A DNA stretch of 64,000 nt. Source: Xanthobacteraceae bacterium. GTDB lineage: Bacteria; Pseudomonadota; Alphaproteobacteria; Rhizobiales; Xanthobacteraceae. The stretch's first letter is position 1; each line of letters begins with the position of its first letter. Below, piece by piece: positions 9,053-18,525 of the stretch. The notes under the pieces are model-generated. The model saw only the letters and a list, made by a program, of their open reading frames with translations. It made no database searches and was not told where the DNA came from. A program made the translations under genes and the position numbers. The stretch is taken from positions 156,812-220,811 of the forward strand of contig JANINJ010000070.1 in the NCBI GenBank assembly GCA_024508855.1, given 5' to 3'.

Positions 9053-10171
9053 TTACGCGGCGCCCTTCAGAGGCAGTACGCCACGCCGGATCTGATCTTC
9101 CTCGATCGATTCGAACAGCGCCTTGAAATTGCCTTCGCCGAATCCATCATCGCCCTTGCGCTGGATGAATTCGAAGAAGATCGGGCCGATGGCGTTGGCG
9201 GAGAAGATCTGCAGCAGCACCTTGGTGTGGCCGCCATCGACGACGCCCTCACCGTCGATCAGGATGCCGTTCTTTTGCAAGCGCGTGACGTCCTCGCCGT
9301 GCTTCGGCAACCGCGTATCGATCTTCTCGAAATAGGTGTCGGGTGGCGACGGCATGAAGGGCAGGCCATCGGCGCGCAACGTTTCCACGGTGCGATAGAT
9401 GTCGCGTGCGCCGCAGGCGATGTGCTGGATGCCTTCGCCGCGATAGATGTTGAGATATTCCTCGATCTGTCCGGCGTCGCCGGCATCCTCGTTGATCGGA
9501 ATGCGGATCTTGCCGTCGGGGCTGGTGAGCGCGCGCGAGAACAGACCCGAGGCGCGGCCCTCGATATCGAAGAAGCGGATCTGGCGGAAGTTGAACAGTT
9601 TCTCGTAGAAGCCGGTCCACACATCCATGCGGCCGCGATGCACGTTGTGCGTCAGGTGGTCGACATAGAACAGGCCGACGCCGGCGGGGTGCGGATTGCG
9701 CTCGCCGAGCCATTCGAACTCGGCGTCATAGGCCGAGCCTTTCGCACCGTAACGATCGACGAAATACAACAGGCTGCCGCCGATGCCCTTGATGGCGGGA
9801 ACGTCCAGCGTCTTTTGCGCAGCATCGATGTCCGCCGATTCGGCGCCGAGCGAGATGGCGCGCTCGTAGGCGCGCTGCGCATCGACGACGCGGAACGCCA
9901 TCGACGGCGCGCACGGCCCATGAGCGGCCACGAAGTTGAAGCCGTGGCTGCCGGGCTGCTCGTTGACTAGATAGTTGATGTCGCCCTGGCGATAGACCGT
10001 GATCGCCTTGGTCTTGTGTCGTGCCACGGCGGTGAAGCCCATCAGCCTGAACAGCGTGTGCAGTTCCTGCGGATCGGGATGGGCGTATTCGACGAACTCG
10101 AAGCCGTCGGTGCCCATCGGATTCTGCGCGGAAATCGTCGCGGCTGGCGCGTCGTGCGGAAACGGACCCAT
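9053..10171 (-). CDS. hppD: 4-hydroxyphenylpyruvate dioxygenase
   Basis: 372 residues from ATG 10171, with GGGAG seven bases upstream; a TTG two codons earlier is too close to that site. It is a two-domain vicinal-oxygen-chelate enzyme. The C-terminal domain carries the iron ligands in VDHLTHNV, QHIACGARDIY and PIFFEFIQRKGDDGFGEGNF. The enzyme converts 4-hydroxyphenylpyruvate to homogentisate in tyrosine breakdown. An Lrp/AsnC regulator is divergent 128 bp away, a common pairing for this gene. Homogentisate dioxygenase and the rest of the pathway are not in the window. Confidence 0.94.
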   Translation of the reverse strand: MGPFPHDAPAATISAQNPMGTDGFEFVEYAHPDPQELHTLFRLMGFTAVARHKTKAITVYRQGDINYLVNEQPGSHGFNFVAAHGPCAPSMAFRVVDAQRAYERAISLGAESADIDAAQKTLDVPAIKGIGGSLLYFVDRYGAKGSAYDAEFEWLGERNPHPAGVGLFYVDHLTHNVHRGRMDVWTGFYEKLFNFRQIRFFDIEGRASGLFSRALTSPDGKIRIPINEDAGDAGQIEEYLNIYRGEGIQHIACGARDIYRTVETLRADGLPFMPSPPDTYFEKIDTRLPKHGEDVTRLQKNGILIDGEGVVDGGHTKVLLQIFSANAIGPIFFEFIQRKGDDGFGEGNFKALFESIEEDQIRRGVLPLKGAA

Positions 10172-10299
10172 AGCCAAACTCCCTGACTCCCTGATGGATT
10201 TTGGTCATTATCCGTCATATTGTGCGCGATGAGCGTGCATAGTGGCGAATAAATGCCGCATACCTCGCACAAATCGTGCAAAAATCGGTCTAGTAACGC

Positions 10300-10776
10300 A
10301 TGATTTCGATGGATAGTTTCGATCTGAAAATGCTGGTGGCGCTGCAGGAGGACGGCCGCCTGACCAACCAGCAACTGGCGGATGCGGTGGGCCTGTCAGC
10401 CTCGCAATGCTCGCGCCGTCGCATGCGCCTCGAGGAAGAGGGAGTGATCTCCGGCTATCATGCCGATCTCGCTTCCGAACGGCTCGGCTTCAATGTGATC
10501 GCGTTCGTGCACATCACGCTCGCCACCCATTCGCCGGACAACGCGCAGCATTTTCGCGATCTGGTGCAGCGGGTCGACGATGTGCAGGAGGCCTATTCGC
10601 TCACCGGCGACGCGGATTATCTGCTGAAGATCATCCTGCGCGACCTGAAGAGCCTGTCGGATATCGTCAACAACGTGCTGATGCCACATCCCAGCGTCGC
10701 GCATGTGCGCTCGTCGATCGTGCTCGATCGCCTGAAGGCGACGGCGAAGCTGCCGCTGCGGGACAGGAAAATGTAG
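10300..10776 (+). CDS. Lrp/AsnC family transcriptional regulator, probably of hppD
   Basis: 158 residues (or 155 from the second ATG at 10309). An N-terminal winged HTH (LTNQQLADAVGLSASQCSRRRMRLEEEGVI) is followed by a RAM/AsnC ligand domain with VQEAYSLTGDADYLLKI, the loop that binds amino-acid effectors. It is divergent from hppD, so the likely role is sensing an aromatic amino acid or its keto acid and controlling hppD. The intergenic region has repeated GTGC/GCAC half-sites (for example GCACAAATCGTGC at about 10272) that could be its operator. The ligand is inference. Confidence 0.85.
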   Translation: MISMDSFDLKMLVALQEDGRLTNQQLADAVGLSASQCSRRRMRLEEEGVISGYHADLASERLGFNVIAFVHITLATHSPDNAQHFRDLVQRVDDVQEAYSLTGDADYLLKIILRDLKSLSDIVNNVLMPHPSVAHVRSSIVLDRLKATAKLPLRDRKM

Positions 10777-10779
10777 CCG

Positions 10780-11439
10780 TCAGATCAGCGGGCCGGGGCG
10801 ATCCGGAATGGCACGGCCTTCCGCCAGCGAATCGGCGAAGGCATGGTGGATGTCGCGGTGGATCGCTTCATCCTCGCGCATGGCGATGATCATGTCGCTG
10901 ACCTGCGCGCCGGGCGGCAGATTCCAGTAGGCGACGGCATTTTCCGGTGCCGCACGGTTTTCCAGCTCGCCGGATTCGATGCGGGCGAGATAGGCCGAAT
11001 AGCCTTGCACCGAGCGTTCCGCGAGATAGCCGGCCAGCCGATGCGCGGTGCGTGCCGACACCAGCGAAAGCAGGAAATAGGTATTGTAGAAGATGCCCTG
11101 GCCGAGAACGATCAGCAGGCGTTCGCCCCAGCTCGGGCGCGCGATGGCGACGAAGGCCATCAGATGTGCGCGCTGGTTCTCCGCTTCGTCCATGAAGGTG
11201 CGGACCCAGCCGCGATCGTCGATCAGCTGGCGCAGGCATTTCAGATGCAGCAGGCTCGCGGCCACCATCGCGGGCACGGCCGCGATCGTCTCCAGCACAA
11301 TGACCTGATCGCCATATCTGCGGCCAAACAGCGCGCCGACGGTGGCCGTAAGCAGCCGCTCGGCCGTCGCCGCGAAGCGATCCGATAGCGTCTCCGGCGT
11401 GTGATGGCGGAGCAGATCGGTCTTGTTGACGTTCAGCAT
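10780..11439 (-). CDS. alternative oxidase family protein with incomplete diiron site
   Basis: 219 residues. The alternative oxidase fold is recognisable: VLETIAAVP (Glu50), DEAENQRAHLMAF, GYLAERSVQGY and MREDEAIHRDIHH (Glu191, His194). Spacing of these motifs matches canonical AOX closely, which aligns Gln89 with the second-helix glutamate of NERMH and Ala140 with the first glutamate of LEEEA. So two of six usual iron ligands appear replaced. Canonical AOX is a membrane-bound, cyanide- and NO-insensitive ubiquinol oxidase; whether this one is active is open. A TTGCG-N4-CGCAA box lies about 64 bp upstream and an NnrR-like regulator is divergent. Confidence 0.8.
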   Translation of the reverse strand: MLNVNKTDLLRHHTPETLSDRFAATAERLLTATVGALFGRRYGDQVIVLETIAAVPAMVAASLLHLKCLRQLIDDRGWVRTFMDEAENQRAHLMAFVAIARPSWGERLLIVLGQGIFYNTYFLLSLVSARTAHRLAGYLAERSVQGYSAYLARIESGELENRAAPENAVAYWNLPPGAQVSDMIIAMREDEAIHRDIHHAFADSLAEGRAIPDRPGPLI

Positions 11440-11496
11440 TGCCGTTCCAGTCCTGCCGCGACAACCCCATGCTGCTGCCGTCGGCAGCCGGCATCT

Positions 11497-11510
11497 TTGC
11501 GCTGGCGCAA
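11497..11510. promoter_or_regulatory. candidate NnrR/Dnr-type operator, TTGCG-CTGG-CGCAA
   Basis: A perfect inverted repeat of five-base half-sites with a four-base spacer, the form of Crp/Fnr-family boxes. The half-site TTGCG, not TTGAT, is the kind reported for NnrR-type NO-responsive regulators. Its centre is about 64 bp upstream of the AOX start codon and about 161 bp upstream of the divergent Crp/Fnr gene, so AOX is the better-placed target. Confidence 0.6.
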
Positions 11511-11664
11511 TAAACAAAGCAATATGGGCTGCCGAGCAGCCTCGACAATCGCGCAGATCGAATTATGGCAGTCCGGGCGCTGGATTGCGTATAAGTAACT
11601 GAGCCTGGACGATCGCGGTGCGTTGCAATCGCGCGAATTTGAGGACGGCGCGGAAGCTGGCGGA

Positions 11665-12363
11665 ATGGACGATCAATCCGACGTGGAGGTGCTGGGACGC
11701 ACCGAATTGTTTCGCGGCGCGCCGTTGGATCTGTTGGCCGAGGTCCAGCGGGCGTCGTTCCGTAAGCGGTTTGCCGCCGGCGAAGCCATTGTGCGCCAGG
11801 GTGATCCGCCGGCGACGGTCTATGTCGTCGTGGTCGGACGGCTGCGCGTCACCCAGACCACGCTCGACGGGCAACAGGTCATCATCCGCTATCTCGGCCC
11901 CGGCGAGGTGGTGGGATATGCGGCGCTGGTGGACGGCGACGCGCATCCGGGATCGGTGATCGCGGTCGATGATTGTCATCTGATCGGCTGGAGCGCCGCC
12001 GTCGTCCGCGACATCATGAGTCGCCACTCCCTGATTGCCATCAATGTCGCACGGATTCTCGGCGGCCGTTATCTCGACATGCAGGTACGGCTGCGCGAAC
12101 TCTCGACGGAGAAGGTCGAACGCCGGATCGCGCACACCATTCTGCGCCTGGTGGAGCAGGCCGGACGGCGCACGGCGCGCGGCATCGAGATCGCGTTCCC
12201 GTTGTCGCGGCAGGATCTTGCGGAAATGTCCGGCACTACGTTGCACACCGTCAGCCGCACGCTGAGCGCATGGGAAGAGCGCGGCATCGTCGATTGCGGA
12301 CGCAGGCGGGTTGTCGTCGCCAAGTCGCAGCTGCTGGAGTCGATTGCCGAAGAACAGGCCTGA
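11665..12363 (+). CDS. Crp/Fnr family transcriptional regulator, NnrR-like
   Basis: 232 residues from ATG 11665 (GGAAG eight bases upstream). An N-terminal cyclic-nucleotide-binding-fold domain (LFRGAPLDLLAEV... to about residue 115) joins a long dimer helix and a C-terminal HTH_Crp domain with LSRQDLAEMSGTTLHTVSRTLSAWE. There is no N-terminal cysteine cluster, so it is not an oxygen-sensing FNR; TLHTVSR in the recognition helix resembles NnrR/Dnr proteins that sense nitric oxide. It is divergent from the AOX gene, and a TTGCG-type box lies between them, which fits NO-responsive control of AOX. Effector identity is inference. Confidence 0.8.
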   Translation: MDDQSDVEVLGRTELFRGAPLDLLAEVQRASFRKRFAAGEAIVRQGDPPATVYVVVVGRLRVTQTTLDGQQVIIRYLGPGEVVGYAALVDGDAHPGSVIAVDDCHLIGWSAAVVRDIMSRHSLIAINVARILGGRYLDMQVRLRELSTEKVERRIAHTILRLVEQAGRRTARGIEIAFPLSRQDLAEMSGTTLHTVSRTLSAWEERGIVDCGRRRVVVAKSQLLESIAEEQA

Positions 12364-12532
12364 ACCGAAGGTGGCGCGGCGATCCCGGGAAGAGCCTGCG
12401 CCGGCCTATTGAGTTCGTTATATTTCACCGGCGTCATCGAAAAATTTCGTGATCGACGCGGCGTTGCGCAGCCTCTGTTCCCGTTGCGGCGTTGCCGCGA
12501 TGGGTGCAGAATTCACGCATCGGAGGAATGTC

Positions 12533-13111
12533 ATGGATCGCCCCGTGAAGATGATCGCCGTCGTGCAGGGCGCCTCGAGCACGCAGGCGCAGGAGTTGCT
12601 GCGAACCGTCGTCGCGCGCTGGCAGGCGTCCGCCCGCATCGCCGGGGTCATCGAGGAGAGTCACGGCTTGCCGAACCGCGCCTGCAGCGCCGGCCGGTTG
12701 CAGAGCATCGTCAGCGGGATTTCCTATCCGATCTTTCAGGATCTCGGCGAGGGCTCCGCCGCGTGTCATCTGGAGGGCAGCGGAGCTGTAACCGCAAGCG
12801 AAGCCGTACGTCAGGACATCTCGGCGGGATGCGAGCTGGTCGTGCTGAGCAAGTTCGGCAAGCTTGAAGCGGCGGGCGAAGGATTGAGCGCGGCGTTCGG
12901 CCATGCGATCGAATCCGGGACGCCGGTGCTCACGGCGGTCTCCACCAAATTCCAGGATGCGTGGGATCGCTTCGCGGCGCCGCTCTATGTCGGTTTGCCG
13001 GCCGACGAAGCGGCGCTGGATCAATGGTGGCTGGCGGTGCGGGACTATACCGCCATCCTGCGTCATGGTGAGCCGGATGGTGCCGCGTCGGCAGATCGGA
13101 TTACAGCGTAA
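12533..13111 (+). CDS. DUF2478 family protein
   Basis: 192 residues from ATG 12533 behind GGAGGA. The family features are present: an N-terminal strand MIAVVQGASS, a central GEGSAACHLEGSGAVTASEAVR segment, and CELVVLSKFGKLEAAGEGL followed by GTPVLTAVSTKF. The fold resembles P-loop proteins that have lost a clear Walker A. DUF2478 genes are often found near molybdenum-related or nitrate/NO respiration genes, but the function is not established. It lies 169 bp after the NnrR-like regulator, on the same strand. Confidence 0.75.
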   Translation: MDRPVKMIAVVQGASSTQAQELLRTVVARWQASARIAGVIEESHGLPNRACSAGRLQSIVSGISYPIFQDLGEGSAACHLEGSGAVTASEAVRQDISAGCELVVLSKFGKLEAAGEGLSAAFGHAIESGTPVLTAVSTKFQDAWDRFAAPLYVGLPADEAALDQWWLAVRDYTAILRHGEPDGAASADRITA

Positions 13112-13130
13112 TTACCGCGCGAATCGCGCC

Positions 13131-13466
13131 TTAGCAGTATCCATAGGTGCCGCAGGCATAGGGTAGACGCTCGAAGATGCGGTCGGGCGACGTGCCGTAG
13201 TAAGGCCGATAGTCGTAGGACTTCGGCTTGCCGTAATAGCCCGTGACCAGCGGCGGGATATCGACCTCTGGCGCAAACTTGTCCACGGGGACGAAGATGT
13301 CCTCGGAATCTTCTTCGTGCGAGGCGTGGCGCGTCACATGGGCGCGGCCGTGCGCGGGCTCCGCGAAAACCGCGCCGAGGCGGGTCTGCATCGGCAGGTC
13401 GGCGGCAGACGCGGTGCCGCCGGTGACGGCAATCGCCAGAACGGCAAAGAGGGTCGTCCGCAACAT
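13131..13466 (-). CDS. small secreted protein, cysteine at the C-terminus
   Basis: 111 residues with a clear signal peptide (MLRTTLFAVLAIAVTGGTASA, cleavage near residue 21). The mature part is acidic in the middle (HEEDSEDIF) and tyrosine-rich at the end (GYYGKPKSYDYRPYYG, then YACGTYGYC). Proteins of this kind are frequent in Bradyrhizobium-type genomes with no known role. It is convergent with the DUF2478 gene, 19 bp apart. I cannot assign a function. Confidence 0.65.
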   Translation of the reverse strand: MLRTTLFAVLAIAVTGGTASAADLPMQTRLGAVFAEPAHGRAHVTRHASHEEDSEDIFVPVDKFAPEVDIPPLVTGYYGKPKSYDYRPYYGTSPDRIFERLPYACGTYGYC

Positions 13467-13692
13467 GTCCCGGGCCTCGCGTGTGATTCGGCCACGATAT
13501 CGCAGTTTCCTTAGAATGGATTAAGGCCGCTGCGCTGCCGGATGCGACATCGAGCGGATCAGATCGCCGCGGTGCATCAAAAGACAGTTTCCAGACGGGA
13601 ATAACTGATATCGGCGGCGTGCGGTTCGCAATCGCGCGTCGATCCATCAACGTGGGCGTGTTCGAAACAACGTCACTTTGATGGGGTGCCCC

Positions 13693-15492
13693 ATGGCGAA
13701 GATGCGTGCTATCGATGCGGCCGTTCGCGTGCTTGAGCGCGAGGGCGTCACCCAGGCCTTCGGCGTGCCGGGCGCTGCGATCAATCCGCTCTATTCGGCG
13801 CTGAAGCTGCGCGGCTCGATCGGCCACATCCTGGCGCGCCACGTCGAGGGCGCCGCGCACATGGCCGAGGGCTATACCCGCGCCAAGGCCGGCAATATCG
13901 GCGTCTGTATCGGCACCTCGGGCCCTGCCGGCACCGATATGATCACCGGGCTCTATTCGGCGATTGCCGATTCGATTCCGATCCTGTGCATCACCGGGCA
14001 AGCCCCGCGCGCCCGCATCTACAAGGAAGATTTTCAGGCGGTCGATATCGAATCGATCGCCAAGCCGGTGACGAAATGGGCGGTGACGGTGCGCGAGCCT
14101 GCGCTGGTGCCGCGCGTGTTCAGCCAGGCGTTTCACATCATGCGGTCGGGCCGTCCCGGTCCGGTGCTGATCGATCTGCCGATCGATGTGCAGCTCGCGG
14201 AAATCGAGTTCGACGACGAGACCTATGCGCCGCTGCCGGTCTACAAGCCCGCCGCCACGCGCAAGCAGGTCGAGAAGGCGCTCGAAATGCTCAACGCGGC
14301 CGAGCGGCCGCTGATCGTCGCCGGCGGGGGCGTCATCACCGCCGAGGCGTCGGACCTGCTGGTGCAATTCGCCGAGATCGCCAATGTGCCCGTGGTGCCA
14401 ACCTTGATGGGATGGGGCGCGATCCCGGACGATCACGTGCTGATGGCCGGCATGGTCGGCCTGCAGACCAGCCACCGCTATGGCAACGCGACCATGCTGG
14501 AGTCGGATTTCGTGCTCGGCATCGGCAACCGCTGGGCCAACCGGCATACCGGATCGATCGACACCTACACCAAGGGCCGCAAGTTCGTGCATGTCGACAT
14601 CGAGCCGACGCAGATCGGGCGGGTGTTCAATCCCGACCTCGGCATCGTGTCCGACGCCAAGGCGGCGCTGGAATTGTTTGTCGCGGTCGCGAAGGAATGG
14701 CGTAAGGTGGGTAAGTTGACGGAACGTCAGGCGTGGCCGGCGGCCTGCCAGGATCGCAAGCGGTCGATGCTGCGCAAGAGTCACTTCGACAACGTGCCGA
14801 TCAAACCGCAGCGCGTCTACGAGGAGATGAGCAAGGCGTTCGGTCGCGACACCTGCTATGTCAGCGTCATCGGGCTGTCGCAGATCGCCGGCGCGCAGTT
14901 CCTCGGCGTCTACCATCCGCGCAACTGGATCAATGCCGGGCAGGCCGGGCCGCTCGGCTGGACATTGCCCGCCGCGCTCGGCGTGCGCGCGGCTGATCCG
15001 AAACGGCAGATCGTCGCCCTATCAGGCGATTACGATTTCCAGTTCATGATCGAGGAGCTTGCGGTCGGCGCGCAGTTCAAGCTGCCCTACATCCACGTCG
15101 TCGTGAACAACGCCTATCTCGGCCTGATCCGCCAGGCGCAGCGCGGCTTCGACATGGATTATCACGTCCAGCTCTCGTTCGAGAACGTCAACGCGGCACA
15201 TATCGGGGCTTACGGCGTCGATCATGTCGCGGTGGCCGAAGGCCTCGGCTGCAAGGCGATCCGCGTCACCGATCCGAAGGACGCGCAGGCCGCCTTTGTC
15301 ACCGCGCGCGAGTTGATGGCCGAATTCAGCGTTCCAGTGGTGGTCGAATTCATTCTTGAACGCGTCACCAACATCGCCATGGGCACCGAGATCGACAACG
15401 TCGTGGAGTTCGAGGAAATCATCGATTTGCCGCTCGACGATGCGCCGCTCGTCACGGAGCAGGTGGAGCCGCGCAAATTGCAGCCGGTCTGA
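13693..15492 (+). CDS. gcl: glyoxylate carboligase (tartronate-semialdehyde synthase)
   Basis: 599 residues from ATG 13693, which gives [15 protein letters not shown], almost identical to the E. coli Gcl start; two in-frame starts just upstream are less likely. It is a thiamine-diphosphate enzyme: PYR domain ([30 protein letters not shown]), FAD/Rossmann middle domain, and ThDP-binding GDYDFQF...[10 protein letters not shown]. As in other Gcl enzymes the usual catalytic glutamate position is Val (GVPGAAIN). It joins two glyoxylates to tartronate semialdehyde and CO2. It leads a five-gene operon with hyi, glxR, glycerate kinase and pyk. Confidence 0.96.
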   Translation: MAKMRAIDAAVRVLEREGVTQAFGVPGAAINPLYSALKLRGSIGHILARHVEGAAHMAEGYTRAKAGNIGVCIGTSGPAGTDMITGLYSAIADSIPILCITGQAPRARIYKEDFQAVDIESIAKPVTKWAVTVREPALVPRVFSQAFHIMRSGRPGPVLIDLPIDVQLAEIEFDDETYAPLPVYKPAATRKQVEKALEMLNAAERPLIVAGGGVITAEASDLLVQFAEIANVPVVPTLMGWGAIPDDHVLMAGMVGLQTSHRYGNATMLESDFVLGIGNRWANRHTGSIDTYTKGRKFVHVDIEPTQIGRVFNPDLGIVSDAKAALELFVAVAKEWRKVGKLTERQAWPAACQDRKRSMLRKSHFDNVPIKPQRVYEEMSKAFGRDTCYVSVIGLSQIAGAQFLGVYHPRNWINAGQAGPLGWTLPAALGVRAADPKRQIVALSGDYDFQFMIEELAVGAQFKLPYIHVVVNNAYLGLIRQAQRGFDMDYHVQLSFENVNAAHIGAYGVDHVAVAEGLGCKAIRVTDPKDAQAAFVTARELMAEFSVPVVVEFILERVTNIAMGTEIDNVVEFEEIIDLPLDDAPLVTEQVEPRKLQPV

Positions 15493-15539
15493 ACCGGCTT
15501 TGCAGCCGTCAACACACTTGAAAAATAAAGGAGGAGCGC

Positions 15540-16325
<786 letters not shown>

Positions 16326-16347
16326 TCAAGCTCGAAGGAAATTCAGC

Positions 16348-17235
16348 ATGACCGATATCGGTTTCATCGGCCTCGGCATCATGGGACGCCCGATGGCGGA
16401 GCATCTGCAGGCTGCCGGCCATCGCCTGTTCGTCAGTGGAGCATCGAAGGCGGCGCGCGATCTCGGCGCGGCCGGCGCAACGGCGTGCAAATCGTTCAAG
16501 GAGATCGCGGAAAAATCCCAGGTCGTGATCCTGATGGTGCCGGATACGCCGCAGGTCGAGTCGGTGTTGTTCGGAAAGGACGGCGTGGCCGAAGGCCTCT
16601 CGAAGGGCAAGACCGTGGTCGACATGAGTTCGATCTCGCCGGTCGCGACCAAGGAGTTCGCCGCGAAGATCAATGCGCTGGGTTGCGATTATCTCGACGC
16701 GCCGGTGTCGGGTGGCGAGGTCGGTGCCAAAGCGGCGTCGTTGACGATCATGGTCGGCGGACCGCAAAAGGCATTCGATGCTGTCAAGCCGCTGTTCGAG
16801 AAGATGGGCAAGAACATCACGCTGATCGGCGGCAACGGTGATGGCCAGACCACCAAGGTCGCCAACCAGATCATCGTCGCGCTGACCATCGAAGCGGTCG
16901 GCGAGGCGCTGTTGTTCGCGTCGAAGGCCGGTGCCGATCCGGCGCTGGTGCGGCAGGCGCTGATGGGCGGGTTCGCGTCGTCGCGGATTCTCGAAGTGCA
17001 TGGCGAGCGCATGATCCAGCGGAATTTCAAGCCGGGCTTCCGCATCGAACTGCATCAGAAGGATCTCAATCTTGCGCTCGAAAGCGCGCGGTCGCTCGCG
17101 GTGGCGTTGCCGAATACGGCCGCGGCGCAGCAGCTGTTCACAGCCTGCGTGGCGAACGGCGGCGGCGCGTGGGATCATTCCGGCCTGGTGCGCGCGCTCG
17201 AACAGATGGCCAATCACGAGATCGGCAGCAAGTGA
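16348..17235 (+). CDS. glxR: 2-hydroxy-3-oxopropionate (tartronate semialdehyde) reductase
   Basis: 295 residues, a beta-hydroxyacid dehydrogenase. It has the NAD(P) motif GFIGLGIMGRPMAEHL at the N-terminus, the substrate-binding DAPVSGGEVGAKAASL, and the catalytic lysine in GQTTKVANQI. It reduces tartronate semialdehyde to D-glycerate. The start at 16348 has AAGGAAA upstream; the same frame is open much further upstream but only inside hyi. It is placed between hyi and glycerate kinase, which fixes the substrate better than sequence alone. Confidence 0.93.
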   Translation: MTDIGFIGLGIMGRPMAEHLQAAGHRLFVSGASKAARDLGAAGATACKSFKEIAEKSQVVILMVPDTPQVESVLFGKDGVAEGLSKGKTVVDMSSISPVATKEFAAKINALGCDYLDAPVSGGEVGAKAASLTIMVGGPQKAFDAVKPLFEKMGKNITLIGGNGDGQTTKVANQIIVALTIEAVGEALLFASKAGADPALVRQALMGGFASSRILEVHGERMIQRNFKPGFRIELHQKDLNLALESARSLAVALPNTAAAQQLFTACVANGGGAWDHSGLVRALEQMANHEIGSK

Positions 17236-17251
17236 GCTCCGAGCGCAGATC

Positions 17252-18523
17252 ATGAGCGTCGATTATCGTGGTCTGCTGCTCGAACTGTTCAAGGCGGCGG
17301 TGAATGCGGCAGCGCCCGCGCTGTGCGTGCCGCCGCATCTGCCGTCGAAGCCGAAAGGTCGCACCATCGTCGTCGGCGCGGGAAAGGCGGCGGCCGCGAT
17401 GGCGGCGGCGGTCGAGGTGCATTGGGACGGACCGCTCGAAGGTCTCGTGGTGACGCGCTATGGGCACAGCGTGCCATGCCGATCCATCGAAGTGGTCGAA
17501 GCATCGCATCCCGTTCCGGATGAAGCCGGCCCCAGGGCTACGCGTAAAATTCTCGACAAGGTCAGCGGCTTGACGGCGGACGATCTGGTGCTGGTACTGA
17601 TGTCCGGCGGCGCTTCGGCACTGCTGTCGCTGCCTGCGGGTGACATTAAGTTAGCAGACAAGCAGGCGATCAATCGCGCTCTGCTCGCCTGCGGCGCCGG
17701 CATTGCCGAGATGAATACGGTGCGAAAGCATCTCTCCGCGATCAAGGGAGGCCGGCTTGCGGTGGCGGCGGCCCCGGCGCAGGTCGTGACCTTGGCGATC
17801 TCCGATGTGCCCGGTGACGATATCTCGGTGATTGGCTCCGGTCCGACGGTGCCCGATGCATCGACGCGGGAGGAAGCCCTCGCGGTGCTTACCAAATATG
17901 GCATCGCGATTCCGTCAGCGGTTGCCGCGCATCTGAGCGATCCGGCGGCGGAGACGCCGAAGCCGGGCGATCCGCGTCTGGTCAATACGACGCATCGTCT
18001 GATCGCGACCCCGCAAGCCTCGCTTGAGGCGGCAGCCAAAGTCGCGCGCGATGCTGGTTTTGCCACCTTGATTCTCGCTGACGCCATCGAGGGCGAAGCG
18101 CGCGATGTCGGCATCGTTCATGCCGGCATCGCACGGCACTGCGGCACGTGGGGGCAGCCGGCGGAAATACCATGCGCGGTGATCTCCGGCGGCGAAACTA
18201 CGGTGACGATGCGCGGCCACGGCCGCGGCGGCCGCAATGCCGAATTTCTCTTGAGTTTCGCGATTGCCGCCGACGGCAAATGCGGAATCTGGGGATTGGC
18301 AGCCGATACCGACGGCATCGACGGCAGCGAAGACAATGCCGGTGCGGTCGTCACGCCCGATACGCTGGCACGCGCGCGCTCCGCCGGCATCGATTGCAAG
18401 GCGCGTCTCGCGGACAACGACGCATACACGGTGTTCGCGAAGCTGAATGATCTCGTCGTCACGGGTCCGACACATACCAATGTAAATGATTTCCGGGTGG
18501 CTTTGATTACGAAGAGGGATTGA
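17252..18523 (+). CDS. glycerate 2-kinase (MOFRL/GckA-TtuD family)
   Basis: 423 residues. The N-terminal Rossmann-like domain has GRTIVVGAGKAAAAMAAA and LVLVLMSGGASALLSLP; the C-terminal MOFRL domain has ISGGETTVTMRGHGRGGRNAEF and GLAADTDGIDGSEDNAGAV. Enzymes of this class phosphorylate D-glycerate to 2-phosphoglycerate. It begins 16 bp after glxR; pyk starts 2 bp after its stop. Because the product is 2-phosphoglycerate, enolase is the only step missing between it and pyruvate kinase. Confidence 0.93.
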   Translation: MSVDYRGLLLELFKAAVNAAAPALCVPPHLPSKPKGRTIVVGAGKAAAAMAAAVEVHWDGPLEGLVVTRYGHSVPCRSIEVVEASHPVPDEAGPRATRKILDKVSGLTADDLVLVLMSGGASALLSLPAGDIKLADKQAINRALLACGAGIAEMNTVRKHLSAIKGGRLAVAAAPAQVVTLAISDVPGDDISVIGSGPTVPDASTREEALAVLTKYGIAIPSAVAAHLSDPAAETPKPGDPRLVNTTHRLIATPQASLEAAAKVARDAGFATLILADAIEGEARDVGIVHAGIARHCGTWGQPAEIPCAVISGGETTVTMRGHGRGGRNAEFLLSFAIAADGKCGIWGLAADTDGIDGSEDNAGAVVTPDTLARARSAGIDCKARLADNDAYTVFAKLNDLVVTGPTHTNVNDFRVALITKRD

Positions 18524-18525
18524 TC

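Noticed and set aside
13063..14916. 617-codon minus-strand frame across gcl
   Set aside because: Antisense to gcl, which is nearly identical in motif order to known Gcl; no ribosome site or domain on the minus strand.
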